Assembly: GCA_963786985.1 (NCBI GenBank)
Contig: CAWBBL010000015.1
Location: 177,698-241,697, forward strand
Source: Desertimonas sp963786985
Lineage (GTDB): Bacteria; Actinomycetota; Acidimicrobiia; Acidimicrobiales; Ilumatobacteraceae
Direction: 5' to 3'
Length of the DNA stretch: 64,000 bases
The translations under genes were made by a program, and so were the position numbers. The notes beneath the pieces were generated by a model. The model was given only the letters and a program-made list of their open reading frames with translations, did no database searches and had not been told where the DNA came from. Below, in pieces: positions 15,964 through 24,326 of this stretch; the first letter of the stretch is position 1, and each line of letters starts with the position of its first letter.

Positions 15964-17397
15964 CTAGGACTGGGCGGCGGCGATCCACGGGTGTTCGCGC
16001 AGGAACGTGGCGATCACGTCGCGCCGCGCCACCGGCCCGTAGGTGCGATTCGACCGACGGGTCGCCGATTCCCGCGCCGTCGGCTCGCAGGCCGGCTCGG
16101 GCACGGCGATACCGAACAGCTCGGCGGCGTTGGCGGCCATGATCTGTTGCTTGACGTCGGGTGTCAGGGCGGGGTAGCCGAACTGCTCCTGGAACGCCGG
16201 GGTGATCTCGAACGCCCGGAAGGCGGCGATCTGGTCCTGTGGTGACCCGTACCAGATCGAGTCGGTGCCCCACAGGATGCGCTCCGGTCCGAATGCCGTG
16301 AGCAGCTTGCCGAGGACGTGGGCGGCGGCATCGGGGTCGCCCATCACGATCCGCCACGTGGACCCCAGTTCGGCGTAGACGTTGCCCCCGGGTCCGATGC
16401 CGGCCTCGGCGACGCTGCGGACGAGGCGGTCGACACCGTTGCCATCGGGGTCGTAGGGACCCTCGGTCGTCCCATTGTCGTAGCCCGAGTGATACACGAG
16501 GAAGCGAATGTCCGGGTTCGCCGCGGCCGCCGGACCGACATCGACCGGCGAGGCGTACGGGTTGCCCCCGGCGAGGCCCTTGTGCACCGAGATCACGCCG
16601 ACCCCGGTGTCCCGCACAGCCTGGATGAACGGGGCACCGACCTGGGGGAGCGCTGGGTCGTGGTCATCGAGGAACCACCCGTTCGGCGAGTGCGTGTAGG
16701 CCTTCCAGGCGCACAGCTCGTGCGATGCCGCCACTTCGGCCATCGACGCCACTGCCGCATCGATCGGACCGACGTCGGGAACTGCGTGGCCCTGGATCAA
16801 CACCCGACCGTCACCACAGAGTCGAGTTGCCAACTCCCGGCCGCGCTCCATCGCCGCCACCGACAACGGATCGGCCTCGCCGACCACGGGCACCGCAGAG
16901 ATCACCGCCACCGACGTGTCGCTACCGCCGAGCACGAGGTCGTACCAGTACTCGACCGAGAAGCAATCCGCCCAGTCCGCCTCACCGCACTCGGCCTGTG
17001 GGAACCCCCCGCCCCACGGCCCGAACTCGAGGAAGTGGGTCTGCACGTCGACCACTCCGGTCGCGCCAGCGGTGCCGTGGACGAGCTCGAGGGCTTCGGC
17101 AGGGTCCGCGCCGGCCGTGTCGCCGACCGAGAAGACGCCGCCGCGTTCGAGACCGCGGGCCCGCGACCGGTCGGCGGCCGACGTCTCCAGAGCCTGCAGC
17201 CCGGCGGCCATACCGGCCGCCGACATCAGGAACTGGCGCCGCGTCCAGCCATGGCGCCGGGCGTGGTCGTCGGCATCAGCGCGGGCTCGTCGCAGCGCCT
17301 CGGCGCGTAGCTCGTCGAGCGACGGCGGGAGGTACTCCCCGTTGGAGCACGGCCACAGCTTGAGCGGGAGGCCGGGGTCGTCGTCGATCGTCCCCAT
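15964..17397 (-). CDS. Tat-exported amidohydrolase (Amidohydro_2 family)
   Basis: A 477-residue protein. ATG 17397 is chosen; the frame extends further upstream without homology. Residues about 57-85 contain a twin-arginine motif and hydrophobic stretch (TRRQFLMSAAGMAAGL), unusually far from the N-terminus. The rest resembles metal-dependent hydrolases of the amidohydrolase-2 group: DVQTHF near residue 117, the YHSGY block (FLVYHSGYDNG) and WGTDSIWYGSP near the C-terminus, which supply His and Asp metal ligands. It ends in a basic tail. It likely acts outside the cytoplasmic membrane on an unknown substrate. Confidence 0.75.
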   Translation of the reverse strand: MGTIDDDPGLPLKLWPCSNGEYLPPSLDELRAEALRRARADADDHARRHGWTRRQFLMSAAGMAAGLQALETSAADRSRARGLERGGVFSVGDTAGADPAEALELVHGTAGATGVVDVQTHFLEFGPWGGGFPQAECGEADWADCFSVEYWYDLVLGGSDTSVAVISAVPVVGEADPLSVAAMERGRELATRLCGDGRVLIQGHAVPDVGPIDAAVASMAEVAASHELCAWKAYTHSPNGWFLDDHDPALPQVGAPFIQAVRDTGVGVISVHKGLAGGNPYASPVDVGPAAAANPDIRFLVYHSGYDNGTTEGPYDPDGNGVDRLVRSVAEAGIGPGGNVYAELGSTWRIVMGDPDAAAHVLGKLLTAFGPERILWGTDSIWYGSPQDQIAAFRAFEITPAFQEQFGYPALTPDVKQQIMAANAAELFGIAVPEPACEPTARESATRRSNRTYGPVARRDVIATFLREHPWIAAAQS

Positions 17398-17428
17398 GGG
17401 TCCATCGAACCACAACGGACCGCCGAAG

Positions 17429-18145
17429 TCAGCCGTCGCGAGCGTCGTTGGCGACCGCCCGCAGTTCGGCGACGGCGGCCTCCAGGCCGTCCTCGTGGCC
17501 GAACAGGGCACTGCCGGCGACGAGGATGCTCGCTCCGGCGGTGACGGCACCGGGCGCCGTGTCCACGGTGACACCACCGTCGACCTCGATGCTCGTCGTC
17601 TCGGCCCGACCGCTGGAGGCCAACAACGCGCTCAGCTCGCTGATCTTCGGTTCCATCGACGGCAGATACTGCTGCCCACCGAACCCGGGGTTGACGGTCA
17701 TCACGAGGACCACGTCGACGAGATCCAGGACGTGGGCGACGGTGCTCACTGGCGTCGCCGGGCTGATCGCGACGCCGGCGGAGGCCCCGAGTTCGGCGAC
17801 GTGACCGAGCGTGCGATGCAAGTGGGTGCACGCCTCGGCATGGACGATCAACCGAGAGCAGCCCGCTTCGACAAAGCGCGCCGCCATCACGTCCGGGGTG
17901 AGGACCATCAGGTGGGCCTCGAACGGCAGGGCCACTCGCTCGCGCACGGAGGCGATGACGTCGGGCCCGAACGTCAGGTTGGGGACGAACTGGCCGTCCA
18001 TCACGTCCCATTGCACGAGGTCGACGCCGGCCTTCTCGAGAGCGACGATCTCGTCGCCGAGCCGGGAGAAGTCGGCCGGCAGCACCGAGGGAGCGATCTG
18101 GATCGGCAGCGCCACCGAAGGAACGGTAGTAGCTGGGTCGTTCAT
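17429..18145 (-). CDS. rpe: ribulose-phosphate 3-epimerase
   Basis: Rpe interconverts ribulose 5-phosphate and xylulose 5-phosphate in the pentose phosphate pathway. The 238-residue TIM barrel has IAPSVLPADFSRLGDEI, the metal/catalytic block WDVMDGQFVPNLTFGP, HLMV, MTVNPGFGGQQY and SIEVDGGV with the catalytic Asp. It has a slightly long N-terminus. It lies 31 bp upstream of the amidohydrolase gene on the same strand and divergent from the RNA methyltransferase. Confidence 0.93.
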   Translation of the reverse strand: MNDPATTVPSVALPIQIAPSVLPADFSRLGDEIVALEKAGVDLVQWDVMDGQFVPNLTFGPDVIASVRERVALPFEAHLMVLTPDVMAARFVEAGCSRLIVHAEACTHLHRTLGHVAELGASAGVAISPATPVSTVAHVLDLVDVVLVMTVNPGFGGQQYLPSMEPKISELSALLASSGRAETTSIEVDGGVTVDTAPGAVTAGASILVAGSALFGHEDGLEAAVAELRAVANDARDG

Positions 18146-18201
18146 TGCGTTCCCGGGCCACGCAGGCCCGTACTGGCTGCTGCGGCCGGGTTCGATCCAC
18201 G

Positions 18202-18207
18202 TACCAT
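18202..18207 (+). promoter_or_regulatory. -10 element (TACCAT), leaderless
   Basis: TACCAT plus seven bases precedes GTG 18215, as for the gene at 15299. Confidence 0.5.
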
Positions 18208-18214
18208 CCCCGGC

Positions 18215-19396
18215 GTGGCAACCATCCAGCTCCGTCCGGATCGGTTTGCCGCCGGTGGAGAGGCCCTCGGGCGCGACGACGACGGGCGAGTCGTGTTCGT
18301 ACGCGGGGCGCTACCGGGGGAGACCGTCGTCGCCGAGGTCGTCCAGGAGAAGCGCGACTGGGCCCGTGCCCACGTCATCGACATCGTCGATGCCAGTCCC
18401 GACCGGGTCACTCCGCCGTGTGCTTCGCGGCTCGCCGGGTGCGGCGGTTGCGGCTGGATGCACCTCGAGCTCGAGGCCCAGCGTCGCGCCAAGGTGGCCA
18501 TCGTCGAGGAAGCGCTGCGACGTACCGGGGGACTCGACGCCCCGGTCACCGTGCTCGGACCGGGCGTTGCCGCAGAGGGCTACCGCACGACGGCCCGCGT
18601 GGCGCCCGGACCGGACGGCGCCGCCGGGTTTCGTGCCGAGCGGTCGCATGAGGTCGTCGCCGCCCCGGCGTGTCTCGTGCTCAACCCGCAGCTGCGCGAC
18701 CTCGTCGCCAGGTTGCGGCTCGACCCCGGCGTCGAGGCGACACTGCGGATGTCGGTGGCGACCGGCGAGATCGGCGCCGACTGGGACCGCAGGCGCGGTG
18801 GGGTGTACGGCCTGCCCGCAGACGTGCGGCGGGGTGCCGCAGCGCAACTCCACGAAGACGTCGACGGGCATCGTCTGCGGGTCTCGATCGGCTCGTTCTT
18901 CCAGAGTGGTCCGGAGGCGGCCGCCCTGCTCGTCGGCGCCGTGCGGCGGGCCGCACCTGAGCTCGCCGATGCGGGTGTCGTCGTCGACGCCTACGCCGGG
19001 GTGGGGATGTTCGCCGCCTGCGTCACCGCCCGCGATTCCTTCGTCGTCGCCATCGAGACGTCGCGATCGGCGATTGCCGACGCCGGGTCAAACCTCGAGG
19101 ATCGACGCCATCAACTCGTTCGCGGCGAGGTTGGTGGTTGGCGGGCGCCGCCCGACCTCGGCGCCGAGGTGGTCGTCGCCGATCCGGCGCGCAGCGGTCT
19201 GGGGGCGCCCGGATGTGCCGCCCTCACCCGGCTGGGAGCTCCCGTGCTCGTGCTCGTCAGCTGCGACCCCGGCTCGCTCGGTCGCGACGCCAAGCTGCTC
19301 AGCCAGGCCGGCTATGTCCATCAGCGGTCGGAGCTGATCGACACGTTCCCGCACACCACGCACATCGAAGTGGTGTCCCGGTTCGAGAGCAACTGA
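18215..19396 (+). CDS. TRAM-domain class I RNA (uracil-C5) methyltransferase
   Basis: A 393-residue member of the TrmA/RlmC/RlmD family, which methylates C5 of uracil in rRNA or tRNA. Residues 1-55 form a TRAM RNA-binding domain. The cysteines in CASRLAGCGGC (near residue 69) and APACLVL (near 150) fit a 4Fe-4S site as in RlmD. The SAM-binding fold has VDAYAGVGMFA, DPARSGLG and the catalytic-cysteine motif VSCDPGSLGRD. GTG 18215 is supported by the leaderless -10. Which uracil is modified cannot be told from the sequence. Confidence 0.88.
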   Translation: MATIQLRPDRFAAGGEALGRDDDGRVVFVRGALPGETVVAEVVQEKRDWARAHVIDIVDASPDRVTPPCASRLAGCGGCGWMHLELEAQRRAKVAIVEEALRRTGGLDAPVTVLGPGVAAEGYRTTARVAPGPDGAAGFRAERSHEVVAAPACLVLNPQLRDLVARLRLDPGVEATLRMSVATGEIGADWDRRRGGVYGLPADVRRGAAAQLHEDVDGHRLRVSIGSFFQSGPEAAALLVGAVRRAAPELADAGVVVDAYAGVGMFAACVTARDSFVVAIETSRSAIADAGSNLEDRRHQLVRGEVGGWRAPPDLGAEVVVADPARSGLGAPGCAALTRLGAPVLVLVSCDPGSLGRDAKLLSQAGYVHQRSELIDTFPHTTHIEVVSRFESN

Positions 19397-19405
19397 GACC
19401 GACGG

Positions 19406-20356
19406 ATGCTGTCGCCAGAGGTCTCCGCCGAGGTGCGCACGGCGATCGACGCTCGGCATGCCGTGGTGGCCCTGGAGTCGACGATCTTCTCCAACCTCGG
19501 CCTGCCGTCACCGGCCAACGCCGAAGCGCTCGACCGCTGCATCGCGGCGATCCGTGGCGCCGGGGCGGTTCCAGCGGTCACGGCGATCCTCGATGGTGTC
19601 GCTCGCGTCGGCCTCGATCCGGTGGAACACGACCGCATCCTGGGTCCGGCGAGGAAGGCCGCCGAGCGCGATGTCCCGGTCGCCATGGCCCAGCGCTGGG
19701 ACTTCGGGGCGACCACCGTGAGCGCCGCGGTGGCCCTCGCCGCCGCTGCCGGGGTCGAGGTCTTCGCCACCGGCGGGATCGGCGGCGTGCACCGCGGCGC
19801 CGAGGTCACGGGCGACATCTCCGCCGACCTCGAGGCCCTCGCAGCCCACCCGGTGATCACCGTCAGCGCCGGGGCCAAAGCGTTCCTCGACCTCGGTCGG
19901 ACGCTCGAGTACCTCGAGACCCGCGGTGTGCCCGTGCTCGGCTGGCAGCACGATTGGTTCCCGGCGTTCTACACGAGGTCGTCGGGGCTCGCCGTCCCGC
20001 ATCGGGTCGAGGATGCAGCGACCGTCGCCACGGTCTTCGCCGCACGCACGCGCCCGGTCGGCGTGCTCGTGGCGGTGCCGATCCCCGCCGAGGCGGAGCT
20101 CGATGCTGCCGCCATCGACGCAGCGCTCGGTCACGCCCTCGAGGCTGCCGAGGCCAGCGGGGTCGGTGGAGCAGCGGTGACTCCGTTCGTGTTGAGCGCG
20201 ATCGCCGCAGCGACGGGCGGTGACAGCGTCCCGGCGAACTTGGCCCTGGCCGAGCGCAACGCTTCCGTCGCCGGCGAGATCGCCGTCGCCGTCAGCCGGC
20301 TCGATCCAATCGGTCGGCGAGAGTCTGGCGGACGTCCGGCCACTGCGCCGCGGTGA
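19406..20356 (+). CDS. psuG: pseudouridine-5'-phosphate glycosidase
   Basis: PsuG reversibly splits the C-C bond of pseudouridine 5'-phosphate into uracil and ribose 5-phosphate. The 316-residue protein carries ALESTIFSNLGLPSPANAEAL, the metal and ligand region ATGGIGGVHRGAE (near residue 119) and SAGAKAFLDL with the catalytic lysine. Length is typical. No pseudouridine kinase or uridine transporter is nearby. It starts 10 bp after the RNA methyltransferase, so they are probably co-transcribed, giving a small RNA-modification/salvage pair. Confidence 0.92.
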   Translation: MLSPEVSAEVRTAIDARHAVVALESTIFSNLGLPSPANAEALDRCIAAIRGAGAVPAVTAILDGVARVGLDPVEHDRILGPARKAAERDVPVAMAQRWDFGATTVSAAVALAAAAGVEVFATGGIGGVHRGAEVTGDISADLEALAAHPVITVSAGAKAFLDLGRTLEYLETRGVPVLGWQHDWFPAFYTRSSGLAVPHRVEDAATVATVFAARTRPVGVLVAVPIPAEAELDAAAIDAALGHALEAAEASGVGGAAVTPFVLSAIAAATGGDSVPANLALAERNASVAGEIAVAVSRLDPIGRRESGGRPATAPR

Positions 20357-20939
20357 TCGAGAACAATGCCGTGTCGCGTGCCAAGCCGTCCTCGCCCGGC
20401 ACCTTCGACGGCCGATGACTTCTGAGGATGCCTTCCAACGTGGCGCCGAGCCGGGTGATGGCGGCGCGGCTGCGCTCGTTGCGCTCGTCAGTGGCCAGGG
20501 CCACGCGATCGACGTTCCACACGTCGAACGCGTGGCTCAGCAGGAGCAGCTTGGATTCCGTGTTGACGGCACTGCGCTGGATGTCGGCGGCGAGCCACGT
20601 CCCGCCGATCTCGACTTCGTCGGGGTCCGGGCGACCGCGCCACCAGCGCAGTTCCATGAACCGTGTGCACCCGACAATGCGCCCCGAGGCCGGGAGTCGC
20701 TGGGCGAACGGCACGGCCACGTCGTCATCGCGTTGGGCGAGCAGCCAGGCGACATAGCGGGCCATTGCCTCGCGGGTGCCGGGTACCTCGGTGAAATCGT
20801 AGGTCGATCGATCCACGGACGCGGCCGCCGTCAGGTCGTCGACGAACTCCGCAGCGAGCGGCACGAGCTCGACGTGGCGGCCGCCGAGTGAACCAGTTCG
20901 GGCGGCGAGCGTCACGGCGGCGACGGTAGTCAACGGCAT
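20292..20939 (-). CDS. GNAT-family N-acetyltransferase (RimJ/RimL-like)
   Basis: A 215-residue protein with the RimJ-type layout: LGGRHVELVPL at the N-terminus, IGGTWLAADIQRSAVNTESKLLLLSHAF near residue 122 (acetyl-CoA loop and helix), and VDRVALATDERNERSRAAITRLGATLEGILRSHR in the C-terminal half. Such proteins acetylate protein N-termini or small amines with acetyl-CoA. The target is unknown. Its 3' end overlaps psuG by 65 bp in convergent orientation. ATG 20939 is chosen because homology starts just after it. Confidence 0.82.
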   Translation of the reverse strand: MPLTTVAAVTLAARTGSLGGRHVELVPLAAEFVDDLTAAASVDRSTYDFTEVPGTREAMARYVAWLLAQRDDDVAVPFAQRLPASGRIVGCTRFMELRWWRGRPDPDEVEIGGTWLAADIQRSAVNTESKLLLLSHAFDVWNVDRVALATDERNERSRAAITRLGATLEGILRSHRPSKVPGEDGLARDTALFSITAAQWPDVRQTLADRLDRAG

Positions 20940-20984
20940 CGCTTCGGCTCGCCATCGTTCAGGCTGACCCGATACGACAGGAGG

Positions 20985-21686
20985 ATGACCTCCGTGACGC
21001 GGCCAGCAGTGTTCGACAGCGACGCGATCCTGCCGCCGGATCCGGAGGGAGTCGCCGTACTTCACGAGCGCGAGTATCGGGTACGGGCCTATCGGCTCGA
21101 TGGTGCAGACGGTCGGCGGCTGTTGTTACGTGGCGCCGTTCGCGACCAGAAACCGGCCGGGATGTACGTCGAGAACGATCCCGACCCGTTGACGATCCAT
21201 CACATGCAAGTCGAACTGGAGGTCAGCTTCCCGACCATGGAGATCACCGCCGCCGCGGTGCTCTTCGAGGCTCACCCCCACGACGCCTGTGGATCGATCG
21301 CCCCGCACTATGGCGAGCTCGTCGGGCTCTCGATCGCCCGCGGATTCACCCACGAGGTGCGCCAACGCTTCGGCGGACCACGCGGTTGCACGCACACGAC
21401 GGCGCTCCTGTTGGCGATGGCCCCGGTGGCCATCCAGAGCATCTGGTCGCTGCAGGTCGTCGACGACCGTGAGGCAGGTCGGGAGTGGCGGCGTCCGCAG
21501 GATCTCCCACCCGAGGAGCGCGCCCAACGGTGGGCGGCCACGTTGAACAGCTGCCACGTGTGGGACGCGACCGGGGAGTTCGCTCAGCACGTCCTCGCCG
21601 GCGGGGACGTCGGCATCCCGATCCCGATGCGCCGCCGCCTCGATGCGCTCGGTATCGATCCGTCGGGTGCCGGCGAGGCGGAGTGA
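20985..21686 (+). CDS. DUF2889 family protein
   Basis: A 233-residue protein of the DUF2889 family (function unknown). The family core is visible as EVSFPTMEITAAAVLFEAHPHDACGSIAPHYGELVGLSIARGFTHEVRQRFGGPRGCTHTTALL, with conserved His and Cys residues. AGGAGG directly abuts ATG 20985, too close for good initiation; the in-frame GTG at 20994 sits nine bases from it and may be the true start (230 aa). The stop codon overlaps the GTG of the aminotransferase (GTGA), so the two are coupled. Confidence 0.8.
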   Translation: MTSVTRPAVFDSDAILPPDPEGVAVLHEREYRVRAYRLDGADGRRLLLRGAVRDQKPAGMYVENDPDPLTIHHMQVELEVSFPTMEITAAAVLFEAHPHDACGSIAPHYGELVGLSIARGFTHEVRQRFGGPRGCTHTTALLLAMAPVAIQSIWSLQVVDDREAGREWRRPQDLPPEERAQRWAATLNSCHVWDATGEFAQHVLAGGDVGIPIPMRRRLDALGIDPSGAGEAE

Positions 21687-22865
21687 ACACGGTCGACCAC
21701 GACCCATTCGGACTCACCGGGTTCGGCGTCGCAGAGGCGTCGCGACGACCGGGGGAGAAGTGGCAACTGACGGGCGGCCGGCTGGCCAGTTGGGTCGCCG
21801 ACATGGACTTCCCCATTGCCCCCGCAATCGTCGAGCGGCTGACTCGTCGCGTCGCCGCGGACGTCGGGTACCCGACATGGGCCGACACCGGCCGTTCACC
21901 ATTGGGCGAACGATTCGTCGGGCGGATGTCCGAACGGTACGGCTGGACACCGGACCCGGAGCGGCTGCACGAGCTGGCCGACGTGCTGCAGGGCGTTTCG
22001 GTCGTCGTGCACCACCTGACCGCACCCGGCGACGGCGTGGTCCTTCACGTTCCCGCCTATCCGCCGTTTCTCGGCCTCCTTCGGGAAACTGGCCGGCAGC
22101 TCGTCGACGTGCGAGTGGCGGCCGGATCACGCCGGCCGGTGTGGGACTACGACGAGCTCGACGAGCGCCTCGGCAAGCATGGACCGGAGAAGGCTCGGGT
22201 GTGGATTCTCTGCCACCCGCAGAACCCGACGGGTCGGGTGTTCGACCGCCCCGAACTCGAGCGGATCGCCGAGCTGGCCCTCAAGCACGATCTGGTGGTG
22301 ATCAGCGACGAGATCCATGCCGAGTTGGTCCACCCCGGCCACGAGCACATCCCCTTTGCGTCCATCGCACCGGAGGTGACCGAGCGGACCATCACGCTGA
22401 CGTCGGCATCGAAGGCGTTCAACCTCGCCGGCCTACGCTGGGCGATCCTGCACGCCGGGCACGAGGGATTGCACCGGACAGTTGCCGCCCTTCCGGCGCA
22501 CTACCTCGGCGCCCCGAACCTGCTCGCCGTGGAAGCCACCGAGGCGGCGTGGTCGGAGGGCGACGAGTGGCTCGATGCCGTGCGGGCGCTCCTCGATCGC
22601 AACCGGCGACAATCTCGCCGAGCTGTTGACAGCGCACCTACCGACGATCGTGTACCACCAACCGGACGCCACCTACTTGGCATGGCTCGACTGCCGCCCG
22701 CTCGGCCTCGGTGACGACCCGGCGGCGACCTTCCGTCAACGAGGTGTCGAGTTGGCCGCCGGTCACCGATTCGGTGACGTCGGTACCGGGTTCGTCCGTC
22801 TCAACTTCGCCACCAGCCCCACGATTCTGGACGCGATCGTTCAAGCCATGGCCCGAAGTGCTTGA
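21683..22865 (+). pseudogene. PatB/MalY-like aminotransferase, split by a +1 frameshift
   Basis: Read in two frames, this encodes a class I/II fold PLP enzyme of the PatB/MalY (cystathionine beta-lyase-like) group. Frame one (21683 to about 22606) gives WVADMDFPIAPAIVERL, GVSVVVHHLTAPGDGVV, CHPQNPTGRVF, VISDEIHAEL and the PLP lysine in SASKAFNLAG. After codon AAC 22601 the reading jumps one base: the C-terminal part (DNLAELL... to TGA 22865) is in another frame. One extra base near 22604-22607 (CCGGCGAC) explains it. Either a sequencing error or a recent pseudogene. The complete protein would be about 393 residues. Confidence 0.8.
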
Positions 22866-22873
22866 TCCCGACG

Positions 22874-22921
22874 GAAGTCCCGACACATCGACCACAACTG
22901 GGCCCGCGTGGTCGGGACTTC
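22874..22921. terminator. hairpin between aminotransferase and pirin genes
   Basis: GAAGTCCCGAC (22874-22884) and GTCGGGACTTC (22911-22921) are perfect complements, 11 bp, with a 26-base loop. It lies between two convergent genes and can end both transcripts. Confidence 0.6.
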
Positions 22922-22929
22922 GACCGGCT

Positions 22930-23883
22930 CTACGGGTGGTAGGGCATCAGGCCGTCAGCTGGGATCGTTCCGAGGCGGCCGGCCTGGAAGTCGTCGAACG
23001 CCTGGGCCAGCTCGTCGCGGGTGTTCATCACGAACGGCCCGTAGGCGGCGACTGGTTCGCCGATCGGGCGTCCACCAAGGAGGTAGACGTCGAGCGCATC
23101 CTGGGGGGCGGACGTGAGCGTGATCGTGTCACCGGCACCGAAGACGGCCAGCTGGCCGACACCGACTGGAGCGGCCTCGGCGCCCGCCGTGCCGTGGCCT
23201 GACAGCACGTAGGCAAGGGCGTTGAAGTCGCGGCGCCAGGGGAGCGTGATCTGCGCTCCTGGCGACAGGGTCAGGTGGGCGACGGTGACCGGCGTGTGCG
23301 TCGAACCGGGTCCACGATGACCAGCGAGGTCACCGGCGATCAGCCGGACCAGTGCGCCGCCGTCGGGCGATGACAGCAGCGTCACCAGGTCGCCATCGAG
23401 GTTCTGGTATCGGGGCGCGATCATCTTGTCCCGCGACGGCAGGTTGACCCACAGCTGGAGGCCGTGAAAGCGGCCGCCGCTGACGACGAGTTCTTCAGGC
23501 GGCGTCTCGATGTGCAGGATCCCGCTGCCGGCGGTCATCCACTGCGTGGCGCCATTCTCGATCGAGCCTCCGCCACCGTGCGAGTCCTGGTGCAGGAACG
23601 CCCCGTCGATGATGTAGGTCACGGTTTCGAAACCGCGATGCGGGTGCCAGTTGGTGCCCCGTGGCTCTCCAGGGGCGTAGTCGACCTCGCCCATCTGGTC
23701 CATGTGGATGAACGGATCGAGCTCGGCCAGGCTCACCCCGGCGAACGCCCGGCGGACCGGGAAGCCCTCGCCTTCGGTGCCCCGCGGGGCGGTCGTCACG
23801 GATCGCACCGGGCGCGGCGTCGACGTGGCGTCGGGGATGGCGATGCTCGGGACGGTGAGTGGGTCGGCGGTGATCGCTGGCAT
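22930..23883 (-). CDS. pirin family protein
   Basis: A 317-residue bicupin of the pirin family. The N-terminal cupin holds the metal ligands in NWHPHRGFETVTYI and the matching SHGGGGSIENGATQWMTAGSGILHIE block; the second cupin covers about residues 190-290. Bacterial pirins act as quercetinase-like dioxygenases or bind metabolic enzymes; the role here is unknown. Start ATG 23883 has AAGGAGCG just upstream. A perfect palindrome lies 13 bp before the start, suggesting control by a redox- or ligand-sensing repressor. Confidence 0.92.
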   Translation of the reverse strand: MPAITADPLTVPSIAIPDATSTPRPVRSVTTAPRGTEGEGFPVRRAFAGVSLAELDPFIHMDQMGEVDYAPGEPRGTNWHPHRGFETVTYIIDGAFLHQDSHGGGGSIENGATQWMTAGSGILHIETPPEELVVSGGRFHGLQLWVNLPSRDKMIAPRYQNLDGDLVTLLSSPDGGALVRLIAGDLAGHRGPGSTHTPVTVAHLTLSPGAQITLPWRRDFNALAYVLSGHGTAGAEAAPVGVGQLAVFGAGDTITLTSAPQDALDVYLLGGRPIGEPVAAYGPFVMNTRDELAQAFDDFQAGRLGTIPADGLMPYHP

Positions 23884-23896
23884 CGGACGCTCCTTG

Positions 23897-23914
23897 TAGT
23901 TGCGGTCACAACTA
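23897..23914. promoter_or_regulatory. palindromic operator of the pirin gene
   Basis: TAGTTG (23897-23902) and CAACTA (23909-23914) form a perfect 6-bp inverted repeat with a 6-bp spacer, 13 bp upstream of the pirin start. The size suits a winged-helix (MarR/HxlR) dimer. No cognate regulator gene is adjacent. Confidence 0.5.
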
Positions 23915-24038
23915 TTAACACTGCAACGTAGTCATGTATTCCAGACGAGCCATAACCGGTTGTTGGGGCGCCGGGAAGGTCCTATCGTGCCATCACTCGA
24001 ACGGCGGATGTTCGAGCGGCGGAAGGCGGAACGGCGGA

Positions 24039-24230
24039 ATGGCGGAGCAATCAACGGCGGGCGGACCCGCATCGGAGACACGTGGAGACGCGGACGTGGC
24101 GCGCCAGCAGTTGCTCAGCGCAGCGGCTCGCCTGCGGGCCCGTCGACTGGCGATGGCCGACGGCCATCCAGCGACTCGTGGCGAACGGCGGTCGTCCGAT
24201 CGGAGCGACGGAGCGCCTCCTCGGGAGTGA
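24039..24230 (+). CDS. possible 63-residue protein in a 440-bp gap (weak)
   Basis: The gap 23884-24326 has no confident gene. This open frame starts ATG 24039 (MAEQSTAGGPAS) after a purine-rich run and encodes an Ala/Arg/Asp-rich hydrophilic protein with a helical middle (ADVARQQLLSAAARLRARRLAM). Nothing about it is recognised. Immediately upstream (about 24000-24040) are several imperfect repeats of GGCGGAA. It could be noncoding. Confidence 0.3.
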   Translation: MAEQSTAGGPASETRGDADVARQQLLSAAARLRARRLAMADGHPATRGERRSSDRSDGAPPRE

Positions 24231-24302
24231 GGTCCGGCGGGCTGCGGCACGTCGCCCTGACCCGGCCGGTGCGTGTTCACGGCGGACTACATTGACCGGG
24301 CT

Positions 24303-24314
24303 GGAAACGTATCC
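24303..24314. promoter_or_regulatory. candidate LacI-type operator before lacI-1
   Basis: GGAAACGTATCC is a near-palindrome with a central CG, the usual LacI-family form, 12 bp before the regulator's ATG. Similar in plan to GGTATCGATTCC at 27826. Autoregulation is inferred. Confidence 0.3.
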
Positions 24315-24326
24315 GAGAGCCCACCA

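Noticed and set aside
24000..24045. GGCGGAA-like tandem units as a CRISPR or satellite
   Set aside because: The units are only a few bases long with no spacers and vary in length; simple low-complexity sequence.
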